Shown here: piece by piece, positions 32,859-40,901 of the stretch
Layout of the letters: each line of letters begins with the position of its first letter
How positions within the stretch are numbered: the first letter of the stretch is position 1
From: Ilumatobacteraceae bacterium
GTDB taxonomy: Bacteria; Actinomycetota; Acidimicrobiia; Acidimicrobiales; Iamiaceae
Assembly: GCA_025463265.1 (NCBI GenBank)
Contig: JAOBWH010000057.1
Span: forward strand, 1-40,901
Length of the DNA stretch: 40,901 bases
Direction of reading: 5' to 3'
Program-made: the position numbers and the translations under genes
The notes under the pieces: model-generated
Databases searched by the model: none
What the model was told of the DNA's origin: nothing
The model's input: the letters and a program-made list of their open reading frames with translations, nothing else

Positions 32859-35051
32859 TCAGGCGTGCGGGTGAGGGATGCGCGAGGCCAGGAACTCCTG
32901 GCTGCGCAGGAGGGTGTCCGCCGCCGTGGTCCGGGGCTGGACCGCAGCCGACCAGGTCGCTCGCTCCGAGGACGTCGGCAGCCGGTGAACCATCAGATAG
33001 GTCAGCACCAGGGGCCCGACGATGCCGTCGGTCAGGCGGCGGTGCTCGGAGGACTCCGAGAACTGGGCGAGCAGGCTGCCTCGGGTGGCGCGGCGGCTGG
33101 CCAGCCGCTTCGTCCAGAACGCCTGCCCCGCAGGGTCGGGCTCCCGCCCGAGCACGTTGCGGTACACGCGGGTCACGAACTGCGCGTCGGTCAACGAGCC
33201 GTAGCGCCGGACCAGCTCGCTGGACCGGGCGAACGACTCGGCGATGGTCGCCAGCCGGACGCCGGCGGCGCGCTGTCGGGCCCAGTACTCGAGCCCGCTC
33301 CTGTCCGGGTCCCGGAGGAACAATGCCCGGTAGAGACGGGCGACCGGTTCGAGGTCGCGGGCGCCGGTCCCGTCCTGGGCGACGTCGGCGATGTACTGCG
33401 CAGGCGTGATCGACCGGTCCTCGATGTCGGCGACGTGGCCGGGCGGAGCGGGCTCCGCCGTCGAACCGGTCACCCGGAGGGTGGCGCGGAGGTCGCGGAG
33501 GAATCCGGCCGTGCTCGCCCACGGCAGGACGGTGCGCACGGTGGTCGATGCCGGCCACGGGGTCTCCCCGGTCTCGTTGTACGCAGCGAGGGAGAACTCG
33601 GTGAGCACGCCGAACGTGAAGCTCGTGGTCCCGATGAAGCCGTTCTCGCGATCTTCGATCGGGATGCGGTCCGATGTGGTCCCCGACGGGGTGGTCTGGC
33701 GCAGGACGTACCCATCGGCGTGGGACGAGGTGATGCCCCTCTGGTCGCACGGTGGAACGGCGACCGCCAGCAGCTCCCGGGAGATGAGCGCCACGTCGAA
33801 CGGTGCGAGGTCGCAGTCCTTCGGCGTGGTGCCGGGTCGGGGGAGGGTCAGGGCGTGCACCTGGTCGTGGGGGATCCGTCCCTCGATCGTCAGGCAGCAG
33901 GCCTGGTGGTCGGCCAGCGCGACGCGGCCCTCGCCGGCGTCGCGGAGATCGGTGATCCCCGCCCGTGCGTCGCCATCGGGCGTCGTGTCCTGGGCGCCCG
34001 GCACGGCTGTGGCGCGCTGGTACTCCACGACGAGCTCGGGTTCGGGCGCGGCGGAGTCGATGCTGAGCACCAGCTGATCCGAGGGCAGGGGAGCGGCACG
34101 ATCCGCGAGCAGGCCGATCCAGAGCCGCCCCGCGGCATCGACCAGTGCACGGTCGACCTCCGCCGGTTGGTACCGGGGCACCGGGATCGTCGTCGACGAG
34201 TGCTCGGTTCCGTCCTGGTCCCACCACCAGACGGGGAGTCCGGCGGCGCTGGTCTCGGTCTGTGCGCAGACCACCACGATCCCGTCGTCGGGAGCCGTGC
34301 CGACCGCGCCCCCGAGGCAACGGGCGTCGAGCGTGAGGTCGACGGGACCGCCCGGGGGGCGTCGGGTGAGGCTCCCCACGTCGTCCAGCAGGAGCAGCTC
34401 GCCGTCAGCGGTGACGGCGCCGTTGCGGAGCCTCCCGCCGTCGACCTCCGTCGCGCCGCGGTCGGCGCCGTCCGGACCCAGCCAGCCGACGAAGCCATCG
34501 GCGCGGCGGGTCAGGAAGGACCCGTCGGAGAGCGCCTGGAACGGCCGGCCGTCGAAGGTTCCGAGGTGGACGCTGGTCAGCACCGTCCCGTCGAGGCCGA
34601 GCGTCTGCACCCACCGGTCGCAGGACGATGCGAGCCACGCGCACGACGCCGGCTTCCAGGTGATCGTGATCACGCCTTCGCCGAGCGCGACGGCGTCTTC
34701 GCGCTGGAGGTCATCGGCGGGCGGGGTCAGCGCGAGCGTGCGGCTGCCAGCGGCGGGGAACGATCCCCACGTGGCGTCCGGCGTGCCGTCCGGGAGGCTT
34801 CGCATCACGACGAGGTGCGTCGTGTACACGGGGTGACCGCTTCCGTAGGGCGTCACCGCCGAGGTGACCGTGTACTGGCGGCCGTCACCGTCGACCCACG
34901 TCACCGGCGTGGTCGCCGAGACCTGCGTCAGCAGGGTCTGAGCGCCGGCGGGCCCGGCGGCGCCTGCGACCGTCGTGCTCGCGACCGTCGCCACGACGAG
35001 CAGCGCGGCGAGCGCTCGTGCGAACCGCCGGATCCTCCGTGGGTCCCCCAT
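32859..35051 (-). CDS. Secreted DUF4214 protein with beta-propeller-like region (paralogue 1)
   Basis: A 730-residue protein with an N-terminal signal peptide (RRIRRFARALAALLVVATVASTTVAGAAG, cleavage near AQT). Residues about 45-400 hold repeated strand-rich segments (PVTWVDGDGRQY, PDATWGSF, DGSFLTRRADGFVGWLG) like a beta-propeller or delta-60 type repeat sheet. A middle region (about 430-560) may be fibronectin III-like. The C-terminal 180 residues contain two DUF4214 units (LYRALFLRDPDRSGLEYWARQ; VYRNVLGREPDPAGQAFWTKRL), a domain of surface and secreted proteins. Function unknown; exported. The ATG has AGGGG five bases upstream. It is divergent from the LLM flavoprotein gene and paralogous to the gene at 36221-38338. 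Confidence 0.82.
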   Translation of the reverse strand: MGDPRRIRRFARALAALLVVATVASTTVAGAAGPAGAQTLLTQVSATTPVTWVDGDGRQYTVTSAVTPYGSGHPVYTTHLVVMRSLPDGTPDATWGSFPAAGSRTLALTPPADDLQREDAVALGEGVITITWKPASCAWLASSCDRWVQTLGLDGTVLTSVHLGTFDGRPFQALSDGSFLTRRADGFVGWLGPDGADRGATEVDGGRLRNGAVTADGELLLLDDVGSLTRRPPGGPVDLTLDARCLGGAVGTAPDDGIVVVCAQTETSAAGLPVWWWDQDGTEHSSTTIPVPRYQPAEVDRALVDAAGRLWIGLLADRAAPLPSDQLVLSIDSAAPEPELVVEYQRATAVPGAQDTTPDGDARAGITDLRDAGEGRVALADHQACCLTIEGRIPHDQVHALTLPRPGTTPKDCDLAPFDVALISRELLAVAVPPCDQRGITSSHADGYVLRQTTPSGTTSDRIPIEDRENGFIGTTSFTFGVLTEFSLAAYNETGETPWPASTTVRTVLPWASTAGFLRDLRATLRVTGSTAEPAPPGHVADIEDRSITPAQYIADVAQDGTGARDLEPVARLYRALFLRDPDRSGLEYWARQRAAGVRLATIAESFARSSELVRRYGSLTDAQFVTRVYRNVLGREPDPAGQAFWTKRLASRRATRGSLLAQFSESSEHRRLTDGIVGPLVLTYLMVHRLPTSSERATWSAAVQPRTTAADTLLRSQEFLASRIPHPHA

Positions 35052-35120
35052 GTGTTCCCCTTCCGCCCGTCCGATGACCCTACTGACGACGATGCCGGGG
35101 GGACGCCGAGAGCCACGACC

Positions 35121-35140
35121 AACGAGAACGTGTTCTCGTT
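35121..35140 (+). promoter_or_regulatory. KstR-like operator F (LLM flavoprotein promoter), perfect 20-bp palindrome
   Basis: AACGAGAACGTGTTCTCGTT, two 9-base arms around a central GT, with core GAACGTGTTC at 35126-35135. It is the most symmetric of the six copies. A TACGGT -10 box (35149-35154) ends six bases before the ATG at 35161, implying a leaderless transcript. The site lies between divergent genes and might also affect the secreted DUF4214 gene starting at 35051. Confidence 0.88.
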
Positions 35141-35160
35141 CCGGGGATTACGGTTCGTCC

Positions 35161-36213
35161 ATGGCTGATGACGATCTCAAGCTCGGTGTGGTCCTCGGAT
35201 ACTGGTTCGCCGGGCCGCCCGTGGGTGTCCCCGAGACCCTGGCAGCCGCGGAGGACCTCGGCTTCGACTCGATCTGGTCGGCCGAGGCGTACGGGTCCGA
35301 CTGCTTCACGCCGCTCGCCTGGTACGGCGCCGCCACCTCGAAGGTCAAGCTCGGTACCGCCGTCTGCCAGATGTCGGCCCGCACGCCGGTGGCCACGGCC
35401 ATGAGCGCGCTGACGCTCGACCACCTGTCGGGCGGGCGCTTCCAGCTCGGCCTCGGCGCCAGCGGCCCCCAGGTCGTCGAAGGCTGGTACGGCCAGCCCT
35501 ACCCGAAGCCCCTCGCCCGCACCCGCGAGTACATCGAGATCATCCGCCGGGTCCTCGCCCGCGAGGAACCGCTGGACTTCCAGGGCGAGCACTACCAGCT
35601 GCCCAACCGTGGCACCGGCACCATGGAGCTGGGCAAGCCGCTCAAGAGCATCACCCACCCGCTGCGCGCCGACATCCCCATCCTCCTCGGCGCCGAAGGC
35701 CCGAAGAACGTGGCCATGGCCGCCGAGATCGCCGACGGCTGGCTGCCGATCTTCTTGTCCCCGGAGCTCGACAAGCACTACCGGGACTGCCTGGCCGAAG
35801 GCTTCGCCAGGCCCGGTGCCCGCCGCACCATGGACGACTTCGAGATCCCGAACATGGTCAACATCGTCGTGGACGACGACGTCGAGACCGCAGCCGACAT
35901 GGTCCGCATGTTCCTCGGCTTCTACATCGGTGGGATGGGGGCCAAGGAGGTCAACTTCCACGCCAACCTGTTCGCCCGGATGGGCTACGGCGACGAGGTC
36001 GAGGAGATCCAGGACCTGTTCCTGGCCGGCCGCAAGGACGAGGCCATCAAGCGGGTCCCGCTGGCGCTGGTGGAAGACGTGGCCATGGTCGGCCCGCTCG
36101 ACAAGGTCCGCGAGGAGCTCGACGAGAAGTGGCGCAAGACCTGCATGACCACGTTGCTCGTGAGCGGCGGACCCGACCAGCTCCGCCTGGTCGCCGACCT
36201 CGTCAACGGCTGA
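35161..36213 (+). CDS. LLM-class F420-dependent oxidoreductase (Rv3520c-like)
   Basis: A 350-residue luciferase-like TIM-barrel flavoprotein. It shows LGVVLGYWFAGPP at strand 1, AEDLGFDSIWSAEAYGSD, KVKLGTAVCQMSARTPVATAMSALTLDHLSGGRFQLGLGASG (the F420/FMN-binding loop region), and IPILLGAEGPKNVAMAAEIADGWLP. This pattern is that of actinobacterial F420-dependent reductases. Length and context resemble M. tuberculosis Rv3520c, which adjoins the DUF35/Ltp genes in the KstR regulon. It probably reduces a CoA-linked or ketonic sterol intermediate; the substrate is unproven. Leaderless start downstream of operator F. Its stop is 7 bases from the convergent stop of the second DUF4214 gene. Confidence 0.86.
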   Translation: MADDDLKLGVVLGYWFAGPPVGVPETLAAAEDLGFDSIWSAEAYGSDCFTPLAWYGAATSKVKLGTAVCQMSARTPVATAMSALTLDHLSGGRFQLGLGASGPQVVEGWYGQPYPKPLARTREYIEIIRRVLAREEPLDFQGEHYQLPNRGTGTMELGKPLKSITHPLRADIPILLGAEGPKNVAMAAEIADGWLPIFLSPELDKHYRDCLAEGFARPGARRTMDDFEIPNMVNIVVDDDVETAADMVRMFLGFYIGGMGAKEVNFHANLFARMGYGDEVEEIQDLFLAGRKDEAIKRVPLALVEDVAMVGPLDKVREELDEKWRKTCMTTLLVSGGPDQLRLVADLVNG

Positions 36214-36220
36214 TCGACGG

Positions 36221-38338
36221 TCAGGGCACCCGGCCGTCGTACTCGGGCGTCCGGAAGATGGCGTACGCCACCGCCGAGCGCGACCACTCCGACGTGAGGG
36301 CGCGGTCCGATGCGGTGGGCAGGCGGTCGAGCATGAGGAAGAAGGCGGCGACCGGTTCGACGTGGCGGGCCATCTTTGTCCGGTACTCGCCCGACTCGGA
36401 GAAGTTCACCATGACCGCGCCACGGTTCTTCTTGCCGGAATCGAGCTGCCGGGTCCAGAAGTCGACGCCCGTCGGGTCGCCCGTCCGTCCCAGCACGTCG
36501 GTGTAGATGCGCTCGACGAACGCGCGGTTGGAGAGGGTCCCGTAGCGACGGGTGAACTCGCCCGATCGGGCGAACTGCTCGGAGACCCTGGCCAGCGTCG
36601 CGCCGGCCTCCCGCTGGTGCACCCAGTAGCGCAGGCCGCCGATGTCGGCATCGCGCCCGAAGTAGGCCCGGTAGAGCCGAGCGATCGGCTCGACCGCCTG
36701 GGGTGCCCGCCCGGTGTCGATGAGGTGGCTCACCAACCCGCTCGCGTCGTGGTTGTAGACCCACGTGCCCCGGGCTTCGCTGCGCTCCGCCGCCGAGGGT
36801 GCGTGCCCGATCAGGTCGCGGAACTGGCGGTCGATGTACTCGTCGAACGTGCGGAAGGGGAGGAACGTGGTCAGGAACGGAGCCGAGGGCCCGGATCCGT
36901 CCTCGTTGATGGGGGAGACGTAGAGCGCGATGCCGGGCGGCGCCGGTGCGGTCAAGGTGGCGGTGAGCGGCGCGTCGGGTGACGACGGGAGCTCGGTGGT
37001 GGTGGCCAGCGGGTTGGAGAAGTTGCGGTCCTCGACCAGGTACCCCGTGGGGGCCGGCCCGCCCGAGCCGGCGGCGCATCCCTGGAACGAGACGGTGGCC
37101 GTCGTCCGGGTGGCGGCGACGATCTCCACGCTGCGCGGCACGCACGTCGGCGGGGCCGAGACGATGGCGGGCTTCGGCAGGATCTGGCCGATGATCGACG
37201 TCATCGGCACCGGGCCCCACGAGTACTGGCAGCAGTTGTGGAGATCGACGAACGCCACGTGGTCGCCGAGGACGGGCCGCAGGTCGGTGATGCCCGTGGG
37301 CGGGCGGTCGACGTTGCCGATGCCCTGGCGGGGCCGCTGGTAGCCGGCGGTGCGGGCGCCGTCCCCGTCGACGCTGGCGAGCGCGGCGATCGGGAGGTTG
37401 TACCCGTTGTTCAGGGTCGTCCCGAGCCCGGCGATCCAGACGTGGTCTGCGGCGTCGACCGTGACCAAGCTCGGCTGGAGTGCGGCCTTGTCGACCGGGA
37501 CCCCGGTGGTCGACCAGCGCACCGAGCCGTCGAGCTCGTACCGGGTGGTGACCACGCTGGCAGCGGAAGCGGCACCGCACGCGGTGGCGAAGCCGTCGTC
37601 GGCCAGGCCGGCACCGATCGCGAGCCCGCCGGTGCACGCCGTGGGCAGCGTGAGGTCGGCGGGGCCGCCGGCGGGCCAGCGGGTGATGACGCCGTCGTCG
37701 GAGGTGACCAGCAGGCGCCCGCCACCGTCGACCGCGGCGCCAGCCAGGTCGGAGGTGGCGAGGGGGAGCGTGCCGCGGTCGGCGCCGGTGGGAGCGCGCC
37801 ACCCGACGGACCCGCCCGGTGCGCCGGTGAGGATCGATCCGTCGGTGAGGCCGCGCCGCGGCGGCGCCGAGGCTGGCGCAGCGGTCGGGGAGCCGACGGC
37901 CTTCCCGGTGGGGCTCACCCGGACGTACCAGCGGTCGCAGGTCGCGGTGGGCGAGGCGCAGGACGCCGTCTCCCACACCGTGGTGATCGTGCCGTCGTCA
38001 CCGGCCGACAGCAGCCGGTGCATGGTGGCTCCGGCCGCCGGGGCACCGATGGCGAGCGCCCGACGTCCCTTCTTGCCGTTCAACGTGCCCCACGTGGCGT
38101 CGGGTTCGCCGCCCCTGGTGTCGCGGGCGACCTGGAGCGTGCCGTCGACGCCCGCCGACAGGGCCACGTACTGGCGCCCAGCGCCGTCGACCCAGGTCAC
38201 CGGCATCACGTCCGAGGTGCCCGTTGACACCTCGATCGCAGCGGCGGGCGCCGAGGCGATCGCGGTGGCCGAGGCCAGGACGAGCATCGCAGCGGCGCCC
38301 AGCCTGGCCCCCCGTCGCGCCGGTGATCCTGCGTCCAT
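36221..38338 (-). CDS. Secreted DUF4214 protein with beta-propeller-like region (paralogue 2)
   Basis: A 705-residue exported protein with a signal peptide (GARLGAAAMLVLASATAIASAPAAA). Architecture matches the gene at 32859-35051: VMPVTWVDGAGRQY, PDATWGTL, a paired-Cys segment CASPTATCDRW, propeller-like repeats, a fibronectin III-like stretch (AATRTTATVSFQGC), and two DUF4214 units (LYRAYFGRDADIGGLRYWVHQ; IYTDVLGRTGDPTGVDFWTRQL). The pair differ enough (gaps and many substitutions) to be an old duplication. AGGGGG lies seven bases before the ATG. Function unknown; surface attachment or extracellular sensing are possibilities. No operator copy precedes it. Confidence 0.82.
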   Translation of the reverse strand: MDAGSPARRGARLGAAAMLVLASATAIASAPAAAIEVSTGTSDVMPVTWVDGAGRQYVALSAGVDGTLQVARDTRGGEPDATWGTLNGKKGRRALAIGAPAAGATMHRLLSAGDDGTITTVWETASCASPTATCDRWYVRVSPTGKAVGSPTAAPASAPPRRGLTDGSILTGAPGGSVGWRAPTGADRGTLPLATSDLAGAAVDGGGRLLVTSDDGVITRWPAGGPADLTLPTACTGGLAIGAGLADDGFATACGAASAASVVTTRYELDGSVRWSTTGVPVDKAALQPSLVTVDAADHVWIAGLGTTLNNGYNLPIAALASVDGDGARTAGYQRPRQGIGNVDRPPTGITDLRPVLGDHVAFVDLHNCCQYSWGPVPMTSIIGQILPKPAIVSAPPTCVPRSVEIVAATRTTATVSFQGCAAGSGGPAPTGYLVEDRNFSNPLATTTELPSSPDAPLTATLTAPAPPGIALYVSPINEDGSGPSAPFLTTFLPFRTFDEYIDRQFRDLIGHAPSAAERSEARGTWVYNHDASGLVSHLIDTGRAPQAVEPIARLYRAYFGRDADIGGLRYWVHQREAGATLARVSEQFARSGEFTRRYGTLSNRAFVERIYTDVLGRTGDPTGVDFWTRQLDSGKKNRGAVMVNFSESGEYRTKMARHVEPVAAFFLMLDRLPTASDRALTSEWSRSAVAYAIFRTPEYDGRVP

Positions 38339-38392
38339 GGCCAGCCCCCTGTCGTTCCGATCGTAGGTCAGGGGGGCGCAGCGGGCGGCGGG

Positions 38393-39253
38393 CTACTTCA
38401 TCTTGGAGAAGCGGCGGACGCTCAGGAACCCGAACACCAGCAGGATGCCGGCGCACCACACCAGCGAGAGCATCGTCCAGTAGGCGAGCGTGTGCCCGAC
38501 CCCGAGCTGATCGACACCGCCGATCATGTAGCCGCGCACGGCGTTGATGATCACGCTGATGGGTTGGTTGGCGGCGAAGGGCTGCATCCAACCGGGCATC
38601 GAGCTGACCGGGACGTTGGCGCTGGAGATGAACGAGAACGGGATCACCAGCATCGACAGGCCCTGGGCGGCCTGGGCGTTGCCGGCCACCAGCCCGATGA
38701 AGATGAAGATCCAGCTGAACGCATATCCGGCGACCAGCATCAGGGCGAAGCCGATGGCGATCCTGGCGATTCCGCCATCGGGGCGCCAGCCGACCAGCAG
38801 TCCGATGATGGCCGTGACGAAGATGCCCCAGGTGGTGAGCGCACCATCGGCGATGGACCGCCCGGCCATCACCGCCGAGCGGGGGATGGGCAGCGACCGC
38901 AGGCGGTCGTGGACGCCGGTGGACGACTCCTCGGCCACACCGGCGGCAGCGCTCATGCCGGTCCACAAGATGACGGTGACCAAGAAGCCGGGCACGAGGA
39001 AGTCGACGTAGTCGAGCCCCGGTCCCGGATCGATGGCACCGCCGAACACGTAGCGGAACATGAACAGGAACAGCGCGCCCTGGATGCTGCCCATGAAGAG
39101 GACCTGCGGGGTGCGGAAGAACTGCAGCACCGTCCGGCGGGAGGTGGTGACGGCGGTGGTGGCGAAGCCGGCACCGGGGGTGGTGTCGGCGGGGCCGCTC
39201 GATCCACGGAACGTGTCGGCGGTGGCGGGGATGGTGGGGTTTGCAGCAGTCAT
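38393..39253 (-). CDS. ABC-2 type export permease (DrrB-like)
   Basis: A 286-residue integral membrane protein with six predicted helices, matching the ABC-2 permease family: FFRTPQVLFMGSIQGALFLFMFRYVFGGA near the start and SFISSANVPVSSMPGWMQPFAANQPISVIINAVRGYM in the second half. Such permeases pair with a DrrA-type ATPase to export drugs or lipids. GGAG lies six to seven bases before the ATG. The ATPase gene ends 13 bases upstream in the same operon. The cargo cannot be inferred. Confidence 0.9.
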   Translation of the reverse strand: MTAANPTIPATADTFRGSSGPADTTPGAGFATTAVTTSRRTVLQFFRTPQVLFMGSIQGALFLFMFRYVFGGAIDPGPGLDYVDFLVPGFLVTVILWTGMSAAAGVAEESSTGVHDRLRSLPIPRSAVMAGRSIADGALTTWGIFVTAIIGLLVGWRPDGGIARIAIGFALMLVAGYAFSWIFIFIGLVAGNAQAAQGLSMLVIPFSFISSANVPVSSMPGWMQPFAANQPISVIINAVRGYMIGGVDQLGVGHTLAYWTMLSLVWCAGILLVFGFLSVRRFSKMK

Positions 39254-39266
39254 CGTGGGCTCCAGA

Positions 39267-40226
39267 TCAGGCGGCGTCGGCGGGGGACTCGGCCGGTTGG
39301 CCGGTGAGCTTCAGGAAGACCTCGTCGAGCGTGGGGCGTCGGAGGCCGATGTCGTCGTAGGAGATGGACTGCTCGCCCAGCTGGGTGACGACGGCGGTCA
39401 GTTCGTTGGCGCCCCCGGCCACAGGTGCGGTGACGCGCTGGGTGTCGGCATCGATGCGAGGGTCCGCGGCGGCCACGCCGGCGAGGACGGCCCGCACGGC
39501 TTCGAGGTCCGCCGCCTGGCGAGGACGCACCTCGATGACGTCGTTGCCGGCCAGGCTCTTGAGGTCGTCCGGGGTGCCCGAGGCGATCACCTTGCCGTGG
39601 TCGATGATCACCACGTCGCGGGCCAGCTGGTCTGCTTCCTCCAGGTACTGCGTGGTGAGCAGCACATCGGTGCCGTCGGCCACCAGGCCACGGATGGCGT
39701 CCCACAGCTCGATGCGGCTGCGCGGGTCCAGGCCGGTGGTGGGCTCGTCGAGCAGCAGCAGGTGCGGCCGCCCGACGAGGCTGGCGCCCAGGTCCAGGCG
39801 CCTGCGCATGCCGCCGGAGTAGTCCCGGACCAACTTGTCGCCCGCGTCGCCCAGGCCGAGGCGGCCGAGCACGTCGACCGCGGCGTCAGCGGACTCCTCC
39901 TTGGAGAGCCCGAACAGGCGGGCGACCATCCGGAGGTTCTCCAGGCCCGTCATCGCCGGTTCGACCGAGGCGTACTGGCCGGCGAGGCCGATGACCTGGC
40001 GCACGGCCTTGGGGTTGGCCAGCACATCGATGCCGGCCACCGTCAGGGAGCCGGCATCGGGCCTGAGGAGCGTGGCGACGGCGCTGATGAACGTGGTCTT
40101 GCCGGCCCCGTTCGGTCCGAGCAGGGCGGTGACCTGGCCGGACTCGGCGACGAGGTCCAAGCCGGCGAGGGCCTGGGTGTCGCCGAACTGCTTGGTGAGG
40201 CCGTGGGCCTCGATGATCGGTGCCAT
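39267..40226 (-). CDS. ABC exporter ATPase (DrrA-like)
   Basis: A 319-residue ATP-binding subunit. It has Walker A GPNGAGKTT near residue 38, signature YSGGMRRRLDLG, Walker B LLLLDEPTTGLD, and a C-terminal DrrA-type extension with VRPRQAADLEAVRAVLAG and RPTLDEVFLKLTG. It energises the neighbouring permease. AGGAG lies eight bases before the ATG. It is 137 bases downstream of a PadR-family gene, the common regulator of such pumps; the gap has no convincing operator that I can define. Confidence 0.93.
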   Translation of the reverse strand: MAPIIEAHGLTKQFGDTQALAGLDLVAESGQVTALLGPNGAGKTTFISAVATLLRPDAGSLTVAGIDVLANPKAVRQVIGLAGQYASVEPAMTGLENLRMVARLFGLSKEESADAAVDVLGRLGLGDAGDKLVRDYSGGMRRRLDLGASLVGRPHLLLLDEPTTGLDPRSRIELWDAIRGLVADGTDVLLTTQYLEEADQLARDVVIIDHGKVIASGTPDDLKSLAGNDVIEVRPRQAADLEAVRAVLAGVAAADPRIDADTQRVTAPVAGGANELTAVVTQLGEQSISYDDIGLRRPTLDEVFLKLTGQPAESPADAA

Positions 40227-40363
40227 GGATGGTGCTCCTGGAGTGGCGGTACGGGGTGGTGGTGCGGTCGGTGGAGGGATGTCGGGAGGGAGACGGAGCG
40301 AGCGCTGGGAACTGATCGCGCTCGTGAGATCGTAAGCAGGGGATCTGACAGTGGGCCGGTGGG

Positions 40364-40901
40364 TCAGCCCGAGCCGATCGGCCGCGGGGCTCGAGGCCAG
40401 TCGTCGCTCAGCTCGCCGAAGGTGGCGCCGGGGGCGTACCAGGCGGTCCAGAGGTCGATGCCGTCGAGGCTTCCCTTGCGGATCTCGGCGGCAAGGTCCG
40501 AGACGTAGGCGAGCTCGGCCTGCAGGAGCGTGGCGCTGTACTCCGCTTCGAGCGCGAAGAGGCGGGGGAGCCCGAGCTCCTCCTGGAACACCCGCTCCTC
40601 GGCGCGGTGCCTGGCCAGCGCCACCTCGATGGCGGCGGCGCGAGTGTCGAGCAGCTCGACGGCTTCGTCGGGGGGCAGCGCCGGGAGCAGGGAGAGGGCC
40701 GCCTCGAACTGGGTGTACTCCTTCTCTGGGGTGGCCACCAGGTCGGCCAGCCAGTCGGTCATCTCCCGCATGCCCTTGTCGGTGATGCCGTAGATCGTGC
40801 GCTCGGGCCGGCGGCCCTCCCGCACGGTCTCGACCACCTCGATGAAGCCGTCGCGCTCGAGGGCGTCGACCACGTTGTAGAGCGAGCCGTAGTTTAGCTT
40901 T
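40364..40901 (-). CDS. PadR-family transcriptional regulator (5' end cut by window edge)
   Basis: Reads in from the right edge as KLNYGSLYNVVDALERDGF, the recognition helix and following segment of the PadR winged helix, continuing with the wing (VREGRRPERTIYGITDKGM) and the long C-terminal dimerisation helices (about residues 60-150 of the visible part). The N-terminal start lies beyond the window. Normally such proteins repress an adjacent exporter and are released by the exported compound. Location just upstream of the DrrAB-like pair supports that role. Confidence 0.88.
   Translation of the reverse strand, partial: KLNYGSLYNVVDALERDGFIEVVETVREGRRPERTIYGITDKGMREMTDWLADLVATPEKEYTQFEAALSLLPALPPDEAVELLDTRAAAIEVALARHRAEERVFQEELGLPRLFALEAEYSATLLQAELAYVSDLAAEIRKGSLDGIDLWTAWYAPGATFGELSDDWPRAPRPIGSG

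Noticed and set aside
1-40901. Mobile island, prophage or CRISPR array
   Set aside because: No transposase, integrase, phage structural gene, tRNA-bounded repeat or regularly spaced repeat was seen. Base composition looks even across the window by eye.

Overview
This is a GC-rich (about 70%), gene-dense chromosomal window. F420-dependent flavoproteins, a PadR-controlled DrrAB-type exporter, an ECF42/DGPF pair, a NnaR-type nitrate regulator and a KstR-like sterol operator all point to Actinomycetota. The two secreted DUF4214 proteins would fit a deep-branching class such as Acidimicrobiia, but that is inference without a 16S or marker search. I see no tRNA, rRNA, CRISPR array, insertion sequence or phage gene.

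Layout. (1) 1-7012, minus strand: a nitrate/nitrite assimilation operon reading nirB, nirD, a HemD-winged-helix regulator (NnaR type), narK, and a four-cluster ferredoxin fused to a membrane anchor that runs off the left edge. (2) 7160-8707: an acyl-CoA synthetase. (3) 8786-12029: a three-gene minus-strand group (methyltransferase, polysaccharide deacetylase, FemAB-like acyltransferase), probably for surface polysaccharide or cell wall. (4) 12157-13236: a zinc alcohol dehydrogenase. (5) 13493-15711: a SLOG-like protein translationally coupled to a two-helix channel with two TrkA-N domains and a C-terminal RyR domain. (6) 15721-17958: an ECF42 sigma factor, its DGPF partner, and a divergent F420/PPOX enzyme. 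(7) 17975-22649: a DUF4062-STAND-TPR protein with a degenerate P-loop, and a streptomycin-6-kinase-like protein. (8) 22740-24710: a B12-binding-type radical SAM protein. (9) 24832-28167: a coupled operon of two DUF35/OB-fold proteins and two thiolase-fold (Ltp-like) proteins. (10) 28278-30583: a CASTOR/POLLUX-like channel and a small membrane protein. (11) 30746-36213: a KshA-like Rieske oxygenase, an atypical amidohydrolase and a Rv3520c-like LLM flavoprotein, interleaved with two paralogous secreted DUF4214 proteins (the second at 36221-38338). (12) 38393-40901: a DrrAB-type ABC exporter and a truncated PadR regulator.

The main pattern is one palindrome, core GAACGYGTTC, at six promoters and nowhere else that I could find. 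It precedes the acyl-CoA synthetase, the alcohol dehydrogenase, the DUF35/thiolase operon, the Rieske oxygenase, the amidohydrolase and the LLM flavoprotein. It resembles the mycobacterial KstR operator (TNNAACNNGTTNNA), and several of these genes resemble the KstR-controlled M. tuberculosis set Rv3520c-Rv3523 and KshA. I infer a dispersed steroid or isoprenoid catabolic regulon. Its repressor and the oxygenase reductase are not in the window. Four of the six promoters place a TANNNT -10 box only 6-8 bases before the start codon, so those mRNAs are probably leaderless.

A second candidate system is the SLOG/RyR-channel pair: a possible nucleotide-producing or nucleotide-sensing protein coupled to a ligand-gated channel.
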